The position numbers were made by a program, and so were the translations under genes. From the NCBI GenBank assembly GCA_025024175.1, contig QCXZ01000138.1:620002-684001 (forward strand): a stretch of 64,000 nucleotides of DNA, given 5' to 3'. The notes below the pieces were generated by a model, which was not told the origin of the DNA, made no database searches, and was given only the letters and a program-made list of their open reading frames with translations. Origin of the DNA: Rhyzopertha dominica. Taxonomy: Eukaryota > Arthropoda > Insecta > Coleoptera > Bostrichidae. Below, piece by piece: positions 21,717 to 35,100 of this stretch (the first letter of the stretch is position 1; each line of letters starts with the position of its first letter).

Positions 21717-24700
21717 AAATAGGTTTCCTAAATAGCAAATAATACAGCTTTAACTTCTTATACTTCTGTAACTAAGAGATTTAGCTGTGGCATTTTATGA
21801 CTGGTGTAATTTCGAGATATCCTATAGGATCAAAGGAATTAGTGATAATGCTTCGGTGCCGGGTGTACACTATCTGTGACCAACCCTTTGATGCCAATAA
21901 CTTATTTTTGATTTTGATTTTTTGAACCATGTTAAAATGAAGCATCCCTTTCAAATTGTTTTTGGTCTGAAGTGATTAAATATTAATGTATTATCGCAAA
22001 TTAATGCAACGGTCGAATGCAAACTGTCCTAGTAATTTAACACATTAATAATTTACTTGCGTAAACTAATGATAACGAATGAAATGCTCGTTATTTATAC
22101 GACTCGTCGGCTATTACCATTGTCAAGGCTAAAAGAAATGTGTTTAATAATACAACAGAATTGACACAAATATGCAGCTGTAAATTGTTTCAGTTACTAC
22201 TGGTTATATGTTGTAAGTTTAGATGACTTCTATTCATAGACGCTTGTGAACTATAGCCTAGAGTTTTATTATCACAGAAGAAATACCTATACCTATAAAA
22301 CATGGTACTATACACTCATATTAATTTTTACGTTCGCACATTAAATGTTTTAGTATAAAATTATATGTAATGGAGGTAATCACCGTAACTTATTGTATGT
22401 TTTTGATTAAGTATGTAATGAGCGTTTACGTGAGATTGCAGATTTTAGTGGTTTTGTCTTATCTGCATGATAAAAATGTATACCTACAGTAGATAATAAA
22501 ACGTGCACAACTACCATTTTTATACTTGTAATTTTATTAGGTCATTAGATGATTTATCATTCAATGTACCTCGTTTATCAAACGTGGACCATTTATCTTT
22601 TGTGATAATGTAAGGGTATTAACTTTTTATCAAAAAAGGACTGAAGTAAAACGACAGGCACCGAGTTTTGAAATTTTGCCCGGAGCTCATAAAAGTGTTG
22701 TAGTTACCTATTATATATCTAACAATATATAAACAAGGCATTATAATGAACGTTTTTGAATAAATAACGAGAGAACGTAAATTAAATATTAATACAGAAT
22801 AGTTAAAGCTACATAGTTTTGCGTTTTTATTCAAAGATTTAAACGTAGATATTATGTAAAAATTAAAGATTGCTTCATATTTATATAAGTAAAAGACTTT
22901 TGCACCTAAAAAGAACAATAATAAATTTATAAAACAGAGTAATTATTATTGAAAAAAGTAACTACAGACATGTGTATATAAAACATAAAACAATAAAATA
23001 AACCTTTGCTTTGAAGTAGAACCAAGAAATGGAGTAAAGCTGATCTCAAGGAAACAAAGTATGTACCTATGAAACGAAGTGTCAAGCGAAATAGATTTGG
23101 CCAAAAGCTGAGTCCTCGGGCAAGAATCTAGCCGGGAGCACGAACTCGGAGAGCATCCCAGAAGTCATCGCCTATCAGTGAAACGACACATCAGCATTTT
23201 TCAGAATTACTATTATGATTATGTGAAAAACTTATCACTGTTTATCGAAACGTTAGAACGATTCTACATTGGATAATTTGTAATGATTATTTAATTAGCA
23301 TGTGATATACAATATACAACGTATAATGTCAAGGCTAAATCAGTATAACACCAGCATATACCGGGTATTTTAATAAAAGCGAACCACTCTCGATAATTCA
23401 TACGGATGACTAATTCGAGTAAGGGACCTACGAAATGATCACTTAATATTTCAGCCCACAAGTTAAAATTTTTGCTGCCTCATTTAAGAAAAATGTAAAC
23501 TTTTTTGATAAGCAAGTATTGTAAAGGAAACGTGGGTTGATAAGTTTTCACAGAATTTCAGTTGATTAAAGTGATTTCCATTTANTTCATGTTTCAAGTT
23601 AATCTTGAATTCNAACTTTTCTTGATGGTGCCTGAAAACAATTTGGTTTTTGGTTTTATTAAAATAATAAAATCTATTTACGAGCATCACCTACAAAAAC
23701 CATTTTGAATTTTTAAGGAAATGAAAAGTTACCGTATTTAAAGTTATTTAACATTTGCTGATGAATAATTAATTTTTCAAGAAAAAAATCATTTCTTTGT
23801 CCAACGCATTTTCGAAAAGCACTTTGAAGGACTTCTAAAATTAGCTGCTAGGAGCTGTTCTGACAACTTTGAACACCCAGTACAGGTAGAAGTAATAATG
23901 AATCTGTTAATTAAATCTCTAATTTCGATGCCGTCTGTAATAATTTTTGGTCTGACATAAAAGTAGACAGTTAACTTACCCAAAACGATGTTAGCTTTCT
24001 TTTTTGTTGCGTATGTTACACGAATAAAAACGCGGACAATAGCTTTTATTCATCCCTCTAGAAGGTATACCAAATTTGTAAATCAGCCCAAAAATACCCC
24101 CGGATGCCAGGTTTAAGAAGTAATCTCGCGTTTATCTGAATATTATATATTAAGAAAATGTAATGTATAGTCGTCGTACCATTTTAAGAAATATTGACTA
24201 AATCCGCAAATCTTAACAATGGGAATTAATCTTCTTAAAATTTGGACAAAGGTAAAATAGTAAATGACAATGAAAATAACAATTAGTATGTCATGATATC
24301 TTTATGTTATAGGTATCGAAAGTATGTAGTAAGCAGGTGTTATCTCAATAGCATTAATGTTTCACCAATAGTTGAAGCGATAAAAGCAGTATAATTAGTA
24401 AAGCGTTAAAGTAATAATCCCTTAACAATGAACATAGGAAAAGGCTTATCAACTTCCTTTGAAGTAAAACAGAATTAAATGCATTTTGCAATGGAAATCG
24501 GTCTTTACACAGTTTTATTCATTGCAGTTACAACAAAAGAGAACAATACCATTAAGTGAATAAAAAGATTTTCTGGAATTAAAGGAGAAATTATAGGTTA
24601 GATGTTAATTGTAGAACTATTCGAAAAAGACTAGAAATAAATAGAGCTCTTCATCTTGCCTTTGCAGTTATTCTCGAAAACTGAACCTGCTGTAAATATG

Positions 24701-26148
24701 TTGTACCTACTTAAAGCAACAGATTTATGTGGAATTCTAAAATTAATCAGTGATATAATATCGTTGCATTTAGTAGTGTTCTGAAATATTTTATAAAAAA
24801 TCAGATATAGTCCGACGCTACACTAAAGAATCGAATAAAAAAAGATCTAAAAGACCACAGTAAGTTATGTTCTGATCGAGACTTTTAAAATTTTTTGAAC
24901 CCACTCCGGTAATTTTAGATACAGCACAAAAATGGTTCCAAACTACAGAAAAATATTCAAGTTTGGGCCTATTGAGTCAGTAAGTTTATAAATGTAAAAC
25001 TATTACCGAGGTTCGTGTAACTTCTTACAGCAAACCCTATGTTCTATAGAAGCTGATTGCCGTCATTTAAACATAATTGTCATAACACTTTTTAATCAAT
25101 TAGAACATCCAGGTCCAGAATTCCGCTCATTCTCTTCAAGGGTATATCACCCATTGTGGAACGAGTGAAAGTCATAATTCTACACTCTCAGTACACATAT
25201 TAAAAAAGTAAATTATTTTGTACTTAATCATTCATACAAATAATTGAATGACTTCTACAATACAAAACAATGAGCAATAGAGTCTGCATACTACTCTGTG
25301 GCACACCCAATTTTATACTTTTTTATATTAAAACTACAGGCAAATTATAAGAAAAAAACGACACACTGAACTGTGAAGTCACAACGGTTTCTTCGTTTTC
25401 ATGGCTTACTATGACCAACTATGACTCATTAAAAAAAACACAAGTTTATGTTATAACTCGAAATTGGCAGTCTGTAGAAAAAAAACAAATGGCACCGTTT
25501 TATTCAGACCATTATTAGCTACAACTTTTGTCTTAATATTTTTTGTACGACTAATAATGAGCAGTTCAATATATTGGACAAAAACAGTTTTTTAATTTTT
25601 TTATTAATTTTTATCCGTGGTAGCAATTAAAAAACAAAAGGTGCATTAAAGTGTTCTCATTAAACTGTAATTCTTATCTTAGTAAAGGTTTTCTCTAGCT
25701 CCGCTAGTTACAGGGATGCCTATAGAGAACATAAAAAAACTCACTCTGTATAAAATATTTACATAATATTTTTATAAATTTTTAATATAGCTTGTTTATT
25801 TTCTTAAAAAATCGAGTTACTGCTTTCATACAATATGGTATCTTCTGGAAACTAACGTATTTATTGCGGTTCTTGCGGTTGTACTTCTGCATTACATACA
25901 CGCACATAGTAAACAGTTTTGTTATTGCATAAAGCCCATTATCTGACCGCCATGATAAACAGTACCAAACCAAAGTTTAAGAAGGAAATATCAGCCCCGC
26001 TGCATCGCAGTCCCTTCTTAGCCATGGGTCGCCTAGTACGTAATTTTGTTGGCTTTAAATAATTCAGTTTGACTTCCAAGAAGCCTTGGAAGTTCTTGAA
26101 TATCGACTTTTGGGGGGTCCGTCCTAACACTTTTTCGTTTTGTTTCAG
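21717..26148. other. Non-coding stretch upstream of first SLC10 gene
   Basis: No gene is recognised. Two Ns lie at 23585 and 23613. Because the start codon at 26149 follows a splice acceptor, the 5' UTR exon and promoter of the first transporter gene should lie in or beyond this stretch; I could not pick it out. The polypyrimidine tract and AG used as acceptor lie at about 26129-26148. Confidence 0.4.
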
Positions 26149-29100
26149 ATGTGTCCTCTGTCTGGAATGCTACAATGCTTCATCGTCGTCGTGCTTTTGT
26201 TGATTTTCTTGCAAAAAGCCGTAGCTGATTTAAATTGGACGCTTTTACATGATCAACTGGTTGATTCGATTCAGATGAAAGAGGCTGTTGATGTCAATTA
26301 TAATGTGTCTGTTATAGGTAAGTTTGGCGATCCCAGTATTGTTTTTTCTTCCGCGTAGTAAACATAACTACAATCCATTATGGTAAAGATTATGGTCTAC
26401 TATTTTTTTAATTACCACAATACTTACCTATATGTATATACTTCCCTGTAATAGGACAAAAATAAATGGCAATTCGGGGTTACAATAGATATACTTCTTC
26501 TATCGAATAGGTAATAGAAAGAAGTATACAAATTGATTATTTGTAGTTAATTAATTTGAATAACTCCTTGTAATGTTTTTTTTCAAAATTAAAATCGGCA
26601 CAGTCACTCTTAATTCAAAAATTTTAAATAGCAAAAGCGTCATGTTGTAATCCATCATTTAAATGCTGTTTTCATTATTTACATTAGTGCATTTAGTAAA
26701 CTGAAAAAAAAAAACGGTACTAGCCTTTTGTAAATTATGAGGGTTTCAATCAGAAAACGATTCAGTCCTCTGCTACTTGTTCGCTACCACGCTACCCACT
26801 AATATATACTACATTCTTCTTCTACATCAGTATCATCAGACTATGAGAGAACGATCTAGATTTAAACTTCATTGTTAAACTATTTATTCAAGACTACTGT
26901 GAAATACTTGTAGTTCATATGAATTCTGTATGGTGGAAGAAGGCATGAAACAAATTATTTAACTAAATTACTGCTAAAATATACTTAATCTGGTCTCACT
27001 ATCTCCGACAACATACGCAGCTCGGCAACACGAATTTCTAACCTATCCCCAAGGCAACAAGTTCAAGTGTTCGAATGAACATGATAATTATTTGCTGTTG
27101 AGTGCATCAGCACATCGAATTACCGTTACAGAAAGTTGGGCTTCAATATTTTGCATTTTGTTTAAATTGTGGAGGGAGAAATTGACTAGAAGGAGACGAT
27201 TTCAGTGCTTTTAAGAACATTTTAAATTTAATTTATTTAAGAGAACAAAGCCTATTAAATAGTTACCTAATATCCAATATTTAAAGATGATCGATCCAGA
27301 AAAACCAAGTAAACGGTGCATGCGTATTGAAATTTTTATGAACAGGTTTTGTTACTATTAATACATATTTTGATCACACATACATCTTACATACTTATTA
27401 TACCTTTAACAAACAACAAATTTCAATCACAAACTTAACAGAAAGGTGACAAGTATTTTTTAGCAAATATTTAGTAAAAAATATGTTTGGTTGATCCTGC
27501 ATGATCTAAAGGATTACGTTAAAGGAATATTCATCAGTATTCTTTGTATAATTGTTCTAAGCTATAGAATCTTGGTTTATGAAAAAGAATCTTAATCAGA
27601 CTCTTGTGAACAACTCATTGTCTTTTGAAATTCATTCACCACCCTACGTCGTCATTCAGTATACGACGGTTGAAGATGCAAAAGTATAATTATTGACTCA
27701 AGCTTTTGGCAGTTATTCTATCTTTAAGTCTACAAAAGTAGCCCATTACTACATAAATGATCAACGTGAGTTCTCAATTTTGACTAGAATGAATATTTAT
27801 ACCTAACCTTTTGTATTGCACCTAGCTTTTTTTCTCTATGCCTTGCAGATATGCGAGTACTAACATAGAATTTATTGTTGTGGGACTTCTAGCGATAGTC
27901 GGAGTATAATTTCTCATCTAGGTATAAATAATCAATTATTTATTAAACAAAAAAAGCTTTAAAATTCTATGTGACGAGGCATCATCAATTTATATATATT
28001 TTGGTGATGAGAGCAACGGTGTCGAGTTATCTTAGAAAAGTAACTTTAACATTCCCTAAACTTCTAACGATAGAATTATTTTTTGGGCAAAAACCTGCAC
28101 TTATTGCTACAAAGTGTTTGAATATCAGAGACGTTGATATAAATGGTTTAATTGTGTAAACTAGTTTGTGACGTCATCTGCCTTATGAATGAATAAGATA
28201 ATAGACGCCCTGTTTCCGTTTCCGAGTAATTTTGCAATGACGCGATAATGAAATTTAATTTTTTTGGCACCGCTAATGCCCACTGAAACTTTCCGGCGCT
28301 TCAAATTAGACATAATATTGATAGATGTTACATAATTGAAATTCACTTGGAGTCCTTTTTGTCGTCTAGCTTTTTGGAAAGTTGCTTTTAAGTTTAAAAA
28401 CATTGAATTTCGGGTAAAACAAACTGATTAAATGAAACGTACTATATAACTGTAACTAAAAATAGGTTCTTTGCCTATCTTTCTTTTGGTAGTCTACGCT
28501 GTATTATTTAATTCAACAATCGTCTTGTTCTGCACTTTATCTTCTCTTCAATTTTTCATGATTGGTATTTCCTGTTTAAATTTTATTCCTACCAGCAGAT
28601 AGTGATCTGACTTTATCTAGCATTAGGCCGTTTACATGGTAACCACATCAGAATAACTACTTAATCCTAATTTTTTAAATGATAGCGAGCTCTTAAATGT
28701 CCGAATGTTAATTCCCTGTTATACATAATTCTCAAAATGTGACGTAATCACGATTTTGGTAATTTTCATCTTGAAAAAAGATTCGGGAGCGAATTGTACT
28801 GTCTAAAGTATTGACTTTGAAGACCAGGTTCAGCCGCCTTCGGAACCAAGAAAATTTTAATGCTCTTTACAGGTTACATCATTAATTCAAGTTTACTGTT
28901 AATATTTGGGTTAGCATTGTTGAAAATAAATGTAGAAGAGGGATTTGTTGCCCCGCATGTTCGTCACATATGATTCCAATCATTTTTTTTTGTATTTGGG
29001 GTCATATTAAATCACACAAACAGGAAGAGTTAGTGGCCTTTGATGAATTCGTGATTGTTACAACTTATGTATCGAAAATGGCGGTCGTAAATTCGAACAA

Positions 29101-32100
29101 TTTTTATACAGTTTAATGCAGTTCTATTTCTAATTCAATGTTCCTTGACTGCTTTAATTTGCTAACTATTCTTTCCTATTATATTCGAATTTGTTTTTAA
29201 AGATTGAGAAATTTCCAGACACTAGTTTATTAATAAAAAGTGCCCTCTATCATTTCGGAAAATTGGGAATAGTTATTATGTGACATATACATAGATTGAA
29301 TGGCCGCTCTGTCTAAGAATCTTAATTTATCGCGTAAATTTGTTATGTTTGTACTCTTTATGGCAGTGTCTAATTCTTATCTAATAATTGTCCATTTTTA
29401 TTTCTAGTTTTGTGCTGATTAAATTCGCCTCTATGATTTGCATCCTCTATAATATTTTGTGCAAGAAACTTTTTTAATAGCTCTTTTGAGTTCAAATGTG
29501 CATTCTCATCTGCATATATTCCTCGTAATCTGAATAACACATTCTATCTAACTCTAACTCTACCACTGCTTCTTTAAATTTTTTATTTAAGACCAACTAC
29601 AAGGAATAAGTGGCCGATTGTAAATAGTTAAAGTAGTAGTATTTTATTAATTTCAGGCGTGCACTATTTTCAATTACATAAAAATATCTTTTACATATTG
29701 TATGGTATTGACACCGCTTATAAATAAATCCATTTTTGTATAGCTTGGATACCTCCTACAAGTAGTAGACGAAATATAACAGCCTTGCAAATTCAGATTT
29801 GAAGACGCTTTGTAGAATTTTTGTAATCTTACGACAATTTTCATTTATAAAGACTTTTGTTACACTTATCGTGTGTAATTTCTCATATTTACTTATTTCA
29901 AAATCATTTTATCTATTATCTCAAGTGTAGAGCTACTTGGCAAAACAACAGAAATTGTAGATAACGTCTGTTTTGGTATAGTATCAAAATTACACCGAAT
30001 TGAATAGATACTTCATTGCACGCATGCATAATTATAGCCGTTAACCTGATGGCAAACAGTTTTAAATGTAGTCGTCATAGACGCTATTATTTCGCACAAG
30101 ATTCTAGAAATCCTTTTTTAATCGACCTTGGAGTTCGACCTCTGTTTCAAGGAATCTTGACTACCGTTGCTTGCAAGTTACACCAGATTTTGTCAAGTTC
30201 AGCCGTCTTGTAACCATTTTTTTTCTTTATCCATTACCTTACTGACGTACATGTGCGAACAGTACTGTTTACTGATTTGTATCGCTGTATGTTTATTTCA
30301 TATGTAGGCAGCTCGTTTTTCAAGTGTAGAAGCCTGTTATTTATTCATGCACTGACCTAGTGTCAATAAGTTGAATAATCGCGCAGAATATTACTTTTGC
30401 TAATATTGCCATGAAAAGTTTAAATCAACTTGCTAGACGTTTTATGAAACGATTAAAAAATGTAGTTGAATGACTTTATTCTCAGTCTAGAAAACGACAA
30501 TCGGTCGAACCTTTGAGTTTGACTGACTTTGGGACCTAATACCTATATTAGGATTGTGCATTTTGCTTAATGTTAAAATCGGACGTCCTACTGTTGTTTA
30601 TCATGTTCTATAATGCTATGACTAGCGATTTCAAAATTGCGCATTTCTACTGTACTGTTGCGGATAAGTTTGAATTACAAATAACTCGTACTTGAATATA
30701 TGCAAGTGTAAACGAATAACATTTAAAAGGGCATTGAAATCAATAAGATTTGATTATAATATTCAACGATACATTCTAAGTTACCAATCTTATACGAACA
30801 ACACAACGCTTGTTCATTGCAGATATAGAGCTGCATCATTTGTTTCTTTTTTCTTTGTTAATATCAGTTATAATATCACAAGAAAGTGAGAATAAAAAAT
30901 TGACAATAATTCGACAGAACTTCGAGAACTGCCTTCGAGTTAGCAAAACAATACAATTAGCAGAGCTGGGCCAAGTATCTACAGGTAAAATATACTCGAG
31001 TACCCAGTACAAAGTACTTTGTCTAAATTCTGAAGGAGTACAAAGTATAAAATACTATACTAACTGCAAAGTACTCCGAGTACAGTGTTAAGTACTTAAT
31101 AATCGTATTTCTAAAGTACATGTCATAAGACAAGACAAGGTAAATATTTGAAAATTTCAAAAATTTAGGTAACGCGAATTAAAAATGGGCGATTGAATAA
31201 AATATTTATTACGAATATATAACTTCACGGGTGCACATGATTGAAAGTAAGTGCATTCAAGCTATTGATTTTGCCATCAAGAAACTTCAGCCCAATTTTA
31301 GTTTGGCTGCTTTAATTTTTTCATGTTCCTTCATGGATTGTGCGACTTTTTGGGATGGGTCTTGTAGTAATTCATAGGAATAAAAAAAATCCATCAGTTG
31401 TCACTTGAACTATTCCCCAACTTCGTCATGTACCAAGGCCAATAAAGGTTTCGGCAGCAGCTATCATCGTATCCACAGTGAGGCCGCTATTTTTATAACA
31501 TTATACCAACGCAAATAAAATTTGGGATGCACAATTGCGGATATAACGGCCTCTTTCGAAAACAGGTTGAGTATGTCGGAAAACCTCCTTTCTAAGCTTT
31601 GTACGCAAGTTGTCGGAAGAAGTTCACCACCGCAACTAAATTCTTGAAGGTTTAGCTTCGCCCATTTATTCTTGAGTGACAACAGGCATGGAAGAATGAA
31701 TCCATAATGAACACGATCCTGACCTTGAAGAAGATCTAGAGGTTTGAGAACCATACAATACTCCTCCAACCATTTCAGTTCTGTTTCTCTGAAATATTTC
31801 ATACTGAGGCGTTGACATAAAGAAGACAGGTTTACTGTTGCGCTTAAAATTTGAGAAACTTGAGTCGTAGCAAGAGTTTCATCTTGTCACTTCCGGGTAA
31901 CTAGTGTATGGCCCAAGACGTCTTTGATTATTTCAATAGTTTTGGGTCTCCTTGCTTTAGTCCATAAGATGTTACATTACAAACTTCGGTATGTCTCTTT
32001 CTGATTGAAATATATTCTTGAATTACATTTTTGCAATCAGTTGGCAATCAAGTTGTGTATGTGACTGGCACTGAAGTCAGCAATACCATAACACCGCATA

Positions 32101-35100
32101 GTTCGTAGAGTTCCGCTTAAATGGCAGTGTGGGCATCAGCTCTCATATACATTTATGCATTATAATTTCCAAGTTCCAATTGTCAATCTCTAAGCAGTAT
32201 ATAGATTAAAAAAAACTAGTTTATACTCAAACTATATTATGTTCCATTAAAATGCGATAAAGGAGGAAACATTTCCGATTAATACGGAAGTGTTAAAAAT
32301 GAATATATCATAACATCATTCTTTATTCTCGCTATATTTGCATAATCATACCAAATTAAAAAAGTTAGTTTTCAAATAGCCATGTCTTTAGACATAAATA
32401 TTAAATTACATTCAATTTTTAATAACATGTTTACCAATCAACCCTTAGATATAGCTAAATTCTTTAAGTAAAATATTAAAGGTTCAAAATTAACCTGTAC
32501 GACATATTATACTGATTGATGGAAATTGAAAAACGATGTGTAGTTGTTACTGCGATAATGGTTCTGACGTACTCCAAATATTTGATGTTCCGTCCGATCA
32601 CAAATTGAAAACCAAAATAAAGTAAATATTAGGTTTTGGTAAATTTTAATTACTGTTAGGTTGCACAGACCCAATGAAACTCGTATACATACGAGTATAT
32701 TCAGAATCGACTATTATTTCAAACAGTACATAAACTATACAATAGCACAATGAAATAGTGAATTATTTCCAGCTTACATTTTCAGGAGCTACTGAAATAC
32801 CCGACTACTATTACCTAAGCATACAAAGCGCAGATCCTCACATAGCCATAGCAGAAAAAGAAGTATATTTAAGGAACGAAAGCGATAGCGGTTTTCACAG
32901 TGGATTTTTCACAATCACCGGCAATTTTTTGGGTAATAAATGTCTATGTGTTTATTATTTCGTCTTAAAACTTCCATATTCTTAGGCCAAACTACTGTTT
33001 CCTTCAGAATTAAGGACAATAATAACGAACAAGTCGATTATGATGACAGCATGCCCGTGACGGTCATCAGAGAGAAACGTGCGATTGATTCCGTGTTCAC
33101 GGGATCGGTAGCAACGTTGGTCAGTATAATCTACATTAATTTTGGATGTGCTCTTCATTGGGAGGAGCTGAGGAAGAGTCTCAAGAGGCCGGTGGGTCCC
33201 GTGATTGGACTAGCAACGCAGTTCGGGATTATGCCTACGGTAAGTGTAATTTAATACATTGCGTGCACGCTTGTCGTCTTGGGTTTTAATAAATTGATTG
33301 TTGGCTTCGCGGAATTCTTAATTGCTGGTTTTGGTGCCGTTTGGAATGAGAAGATATCAGATCTGCAATATGCTGGTGCCAAAAACATTGTTTAACGTAT
33401 GTAATTTATAAAAAATCGAATTTTTTTCTGTACACAACATTTATTTAGCGCAGTGGTTCTCAGTCTGTTTTTCCGCAGTGGCCCACCTGAATAGTATGTT
33501 TTACATGACCATATGTTCCTTTTCATATTGATCTCGAGATGTTTAGGCAACAACACTGCATTAACTTTTCGACCATGTCTCACTGTTTGTATTCACAAAT
33601 AAACAAATCGCCCGCTAGTTATTGATATAGTTAAGGGTCCTCAGTACGTTAAATTTTATGACGCATGTAGACGTTTTCGCCTGCCACTATAACTTGCGAC
33701 ACAGTATTATTAGATTAGCAATTCAACCCAGCCAGAATAAGAAAGACTTAAGCTGAATTTTCCTTGGATTGTTTTTCTGTATTTGTAAAGTCAACAAAAA
33801 AAAATAAAAAGGGTACACTTTCTACATTTTTTACTAGCGAACGGAAACAAGTATAGAAATTTGACCCGCGCAAAACCTCAATTGATCTTTTTAAAAAACA
33901 ATTAAAAATAGTGAATCAGTTTTACTTATTCGGTTTTTACTAAATAATGGCAGAACGAAGGAACTACAAGTCTTATTAGACTTGTTTGGCGTGTGGTACC
34001 ATCAAACGGTTGCTAAGACTGTGGACCCTTAAGATCAAAGTAAAAAATCGAAGTATTTGTGAACCTACATTCATAATATTAAAATTTTTCATTTTATTTA
34101 CGTATCTGAAGTAAAAAATAAAATTGGACGACTTATAAAATCTTGTCCCCGTAGAACATAAAGAATTAACATCTAAGTAATGCCCTTGTTACATAAATAA
34201 CTATAATCTTGTAATCCCATTTAATTGACCTTCCCTTGAAAACGGTATTTTGTGCCCTTTATGTACGACTTTCTTCATAACAGGTGTTTTAGTTATCAGA
34301 GGTACTAGTCATATTTATGTATGTAAGGACAACATGGAATTTACTGATAAAGTACACACCATAAGGTGTTATGTAAATATTGTTTTATTAGATTGTAATG
34401 TGTTGCGGTTTTCTGCCGAAAGTATTTTTATTTCGATAAGCGGAGAACACTCGCCAAAATATGACAATTTTAAATAAATTGTTTCTTTTACAGTTAAGCT
34501 ACATCTTAGGGAGAGTGCTATTTCCAGACAACCCCGAGATGCAGTTAGGCTTCTTCTTTACGGGATGTTCCCCATCCGGTGGGGCATCTAACATATGGAC
34601 AGTATTATTAGATGGAAACATGGACTTATCAGTAACCATGACTGCCATCTGTACCTTAGCTGCATTTGGAATGATGCCCTTATGGATATTTACCTTAGGA
34701 AGGGTTATATTCGAAAAGGGAAATTTAGCAGTCCCTTATTCACAGATAACAATGTACGCCGCTGCCTTAATCATACCCCTTGCCATTGGATTTACCATTA
34801 AGAGGTACTGGAAGAAGGTTGGAGATTTCCTGGCAAGGATACTGAAGGGATTTTCCATACTACTTATTTTGTTTATCATCGTGTTTGCTATTGCGACAAA
34901 TTTGTACCTGTTCGAGTTGTTTTCATGGCAGGTAAGGAATTTAATTGAGTGTAACTAATGTAAATACATTTAACAGGTATATTACATTTGCTTGAGATTT
35001 CCTGTTCAGAAGGCAGAGTATTAATACTTGCGTTGACCTAATTTAAGTCAAATACGTTCAAACTAGTCGCTATTGCTTTCCACTATCGAATTTGACAATG

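Noticed and set aside
27971..28403. Paired short frames on opposite strands in intron 1 of SLC10 copy A
   Set aside because: Low-complexity, basic composition and no known motif; probably chance frames in AT-rich DNA.
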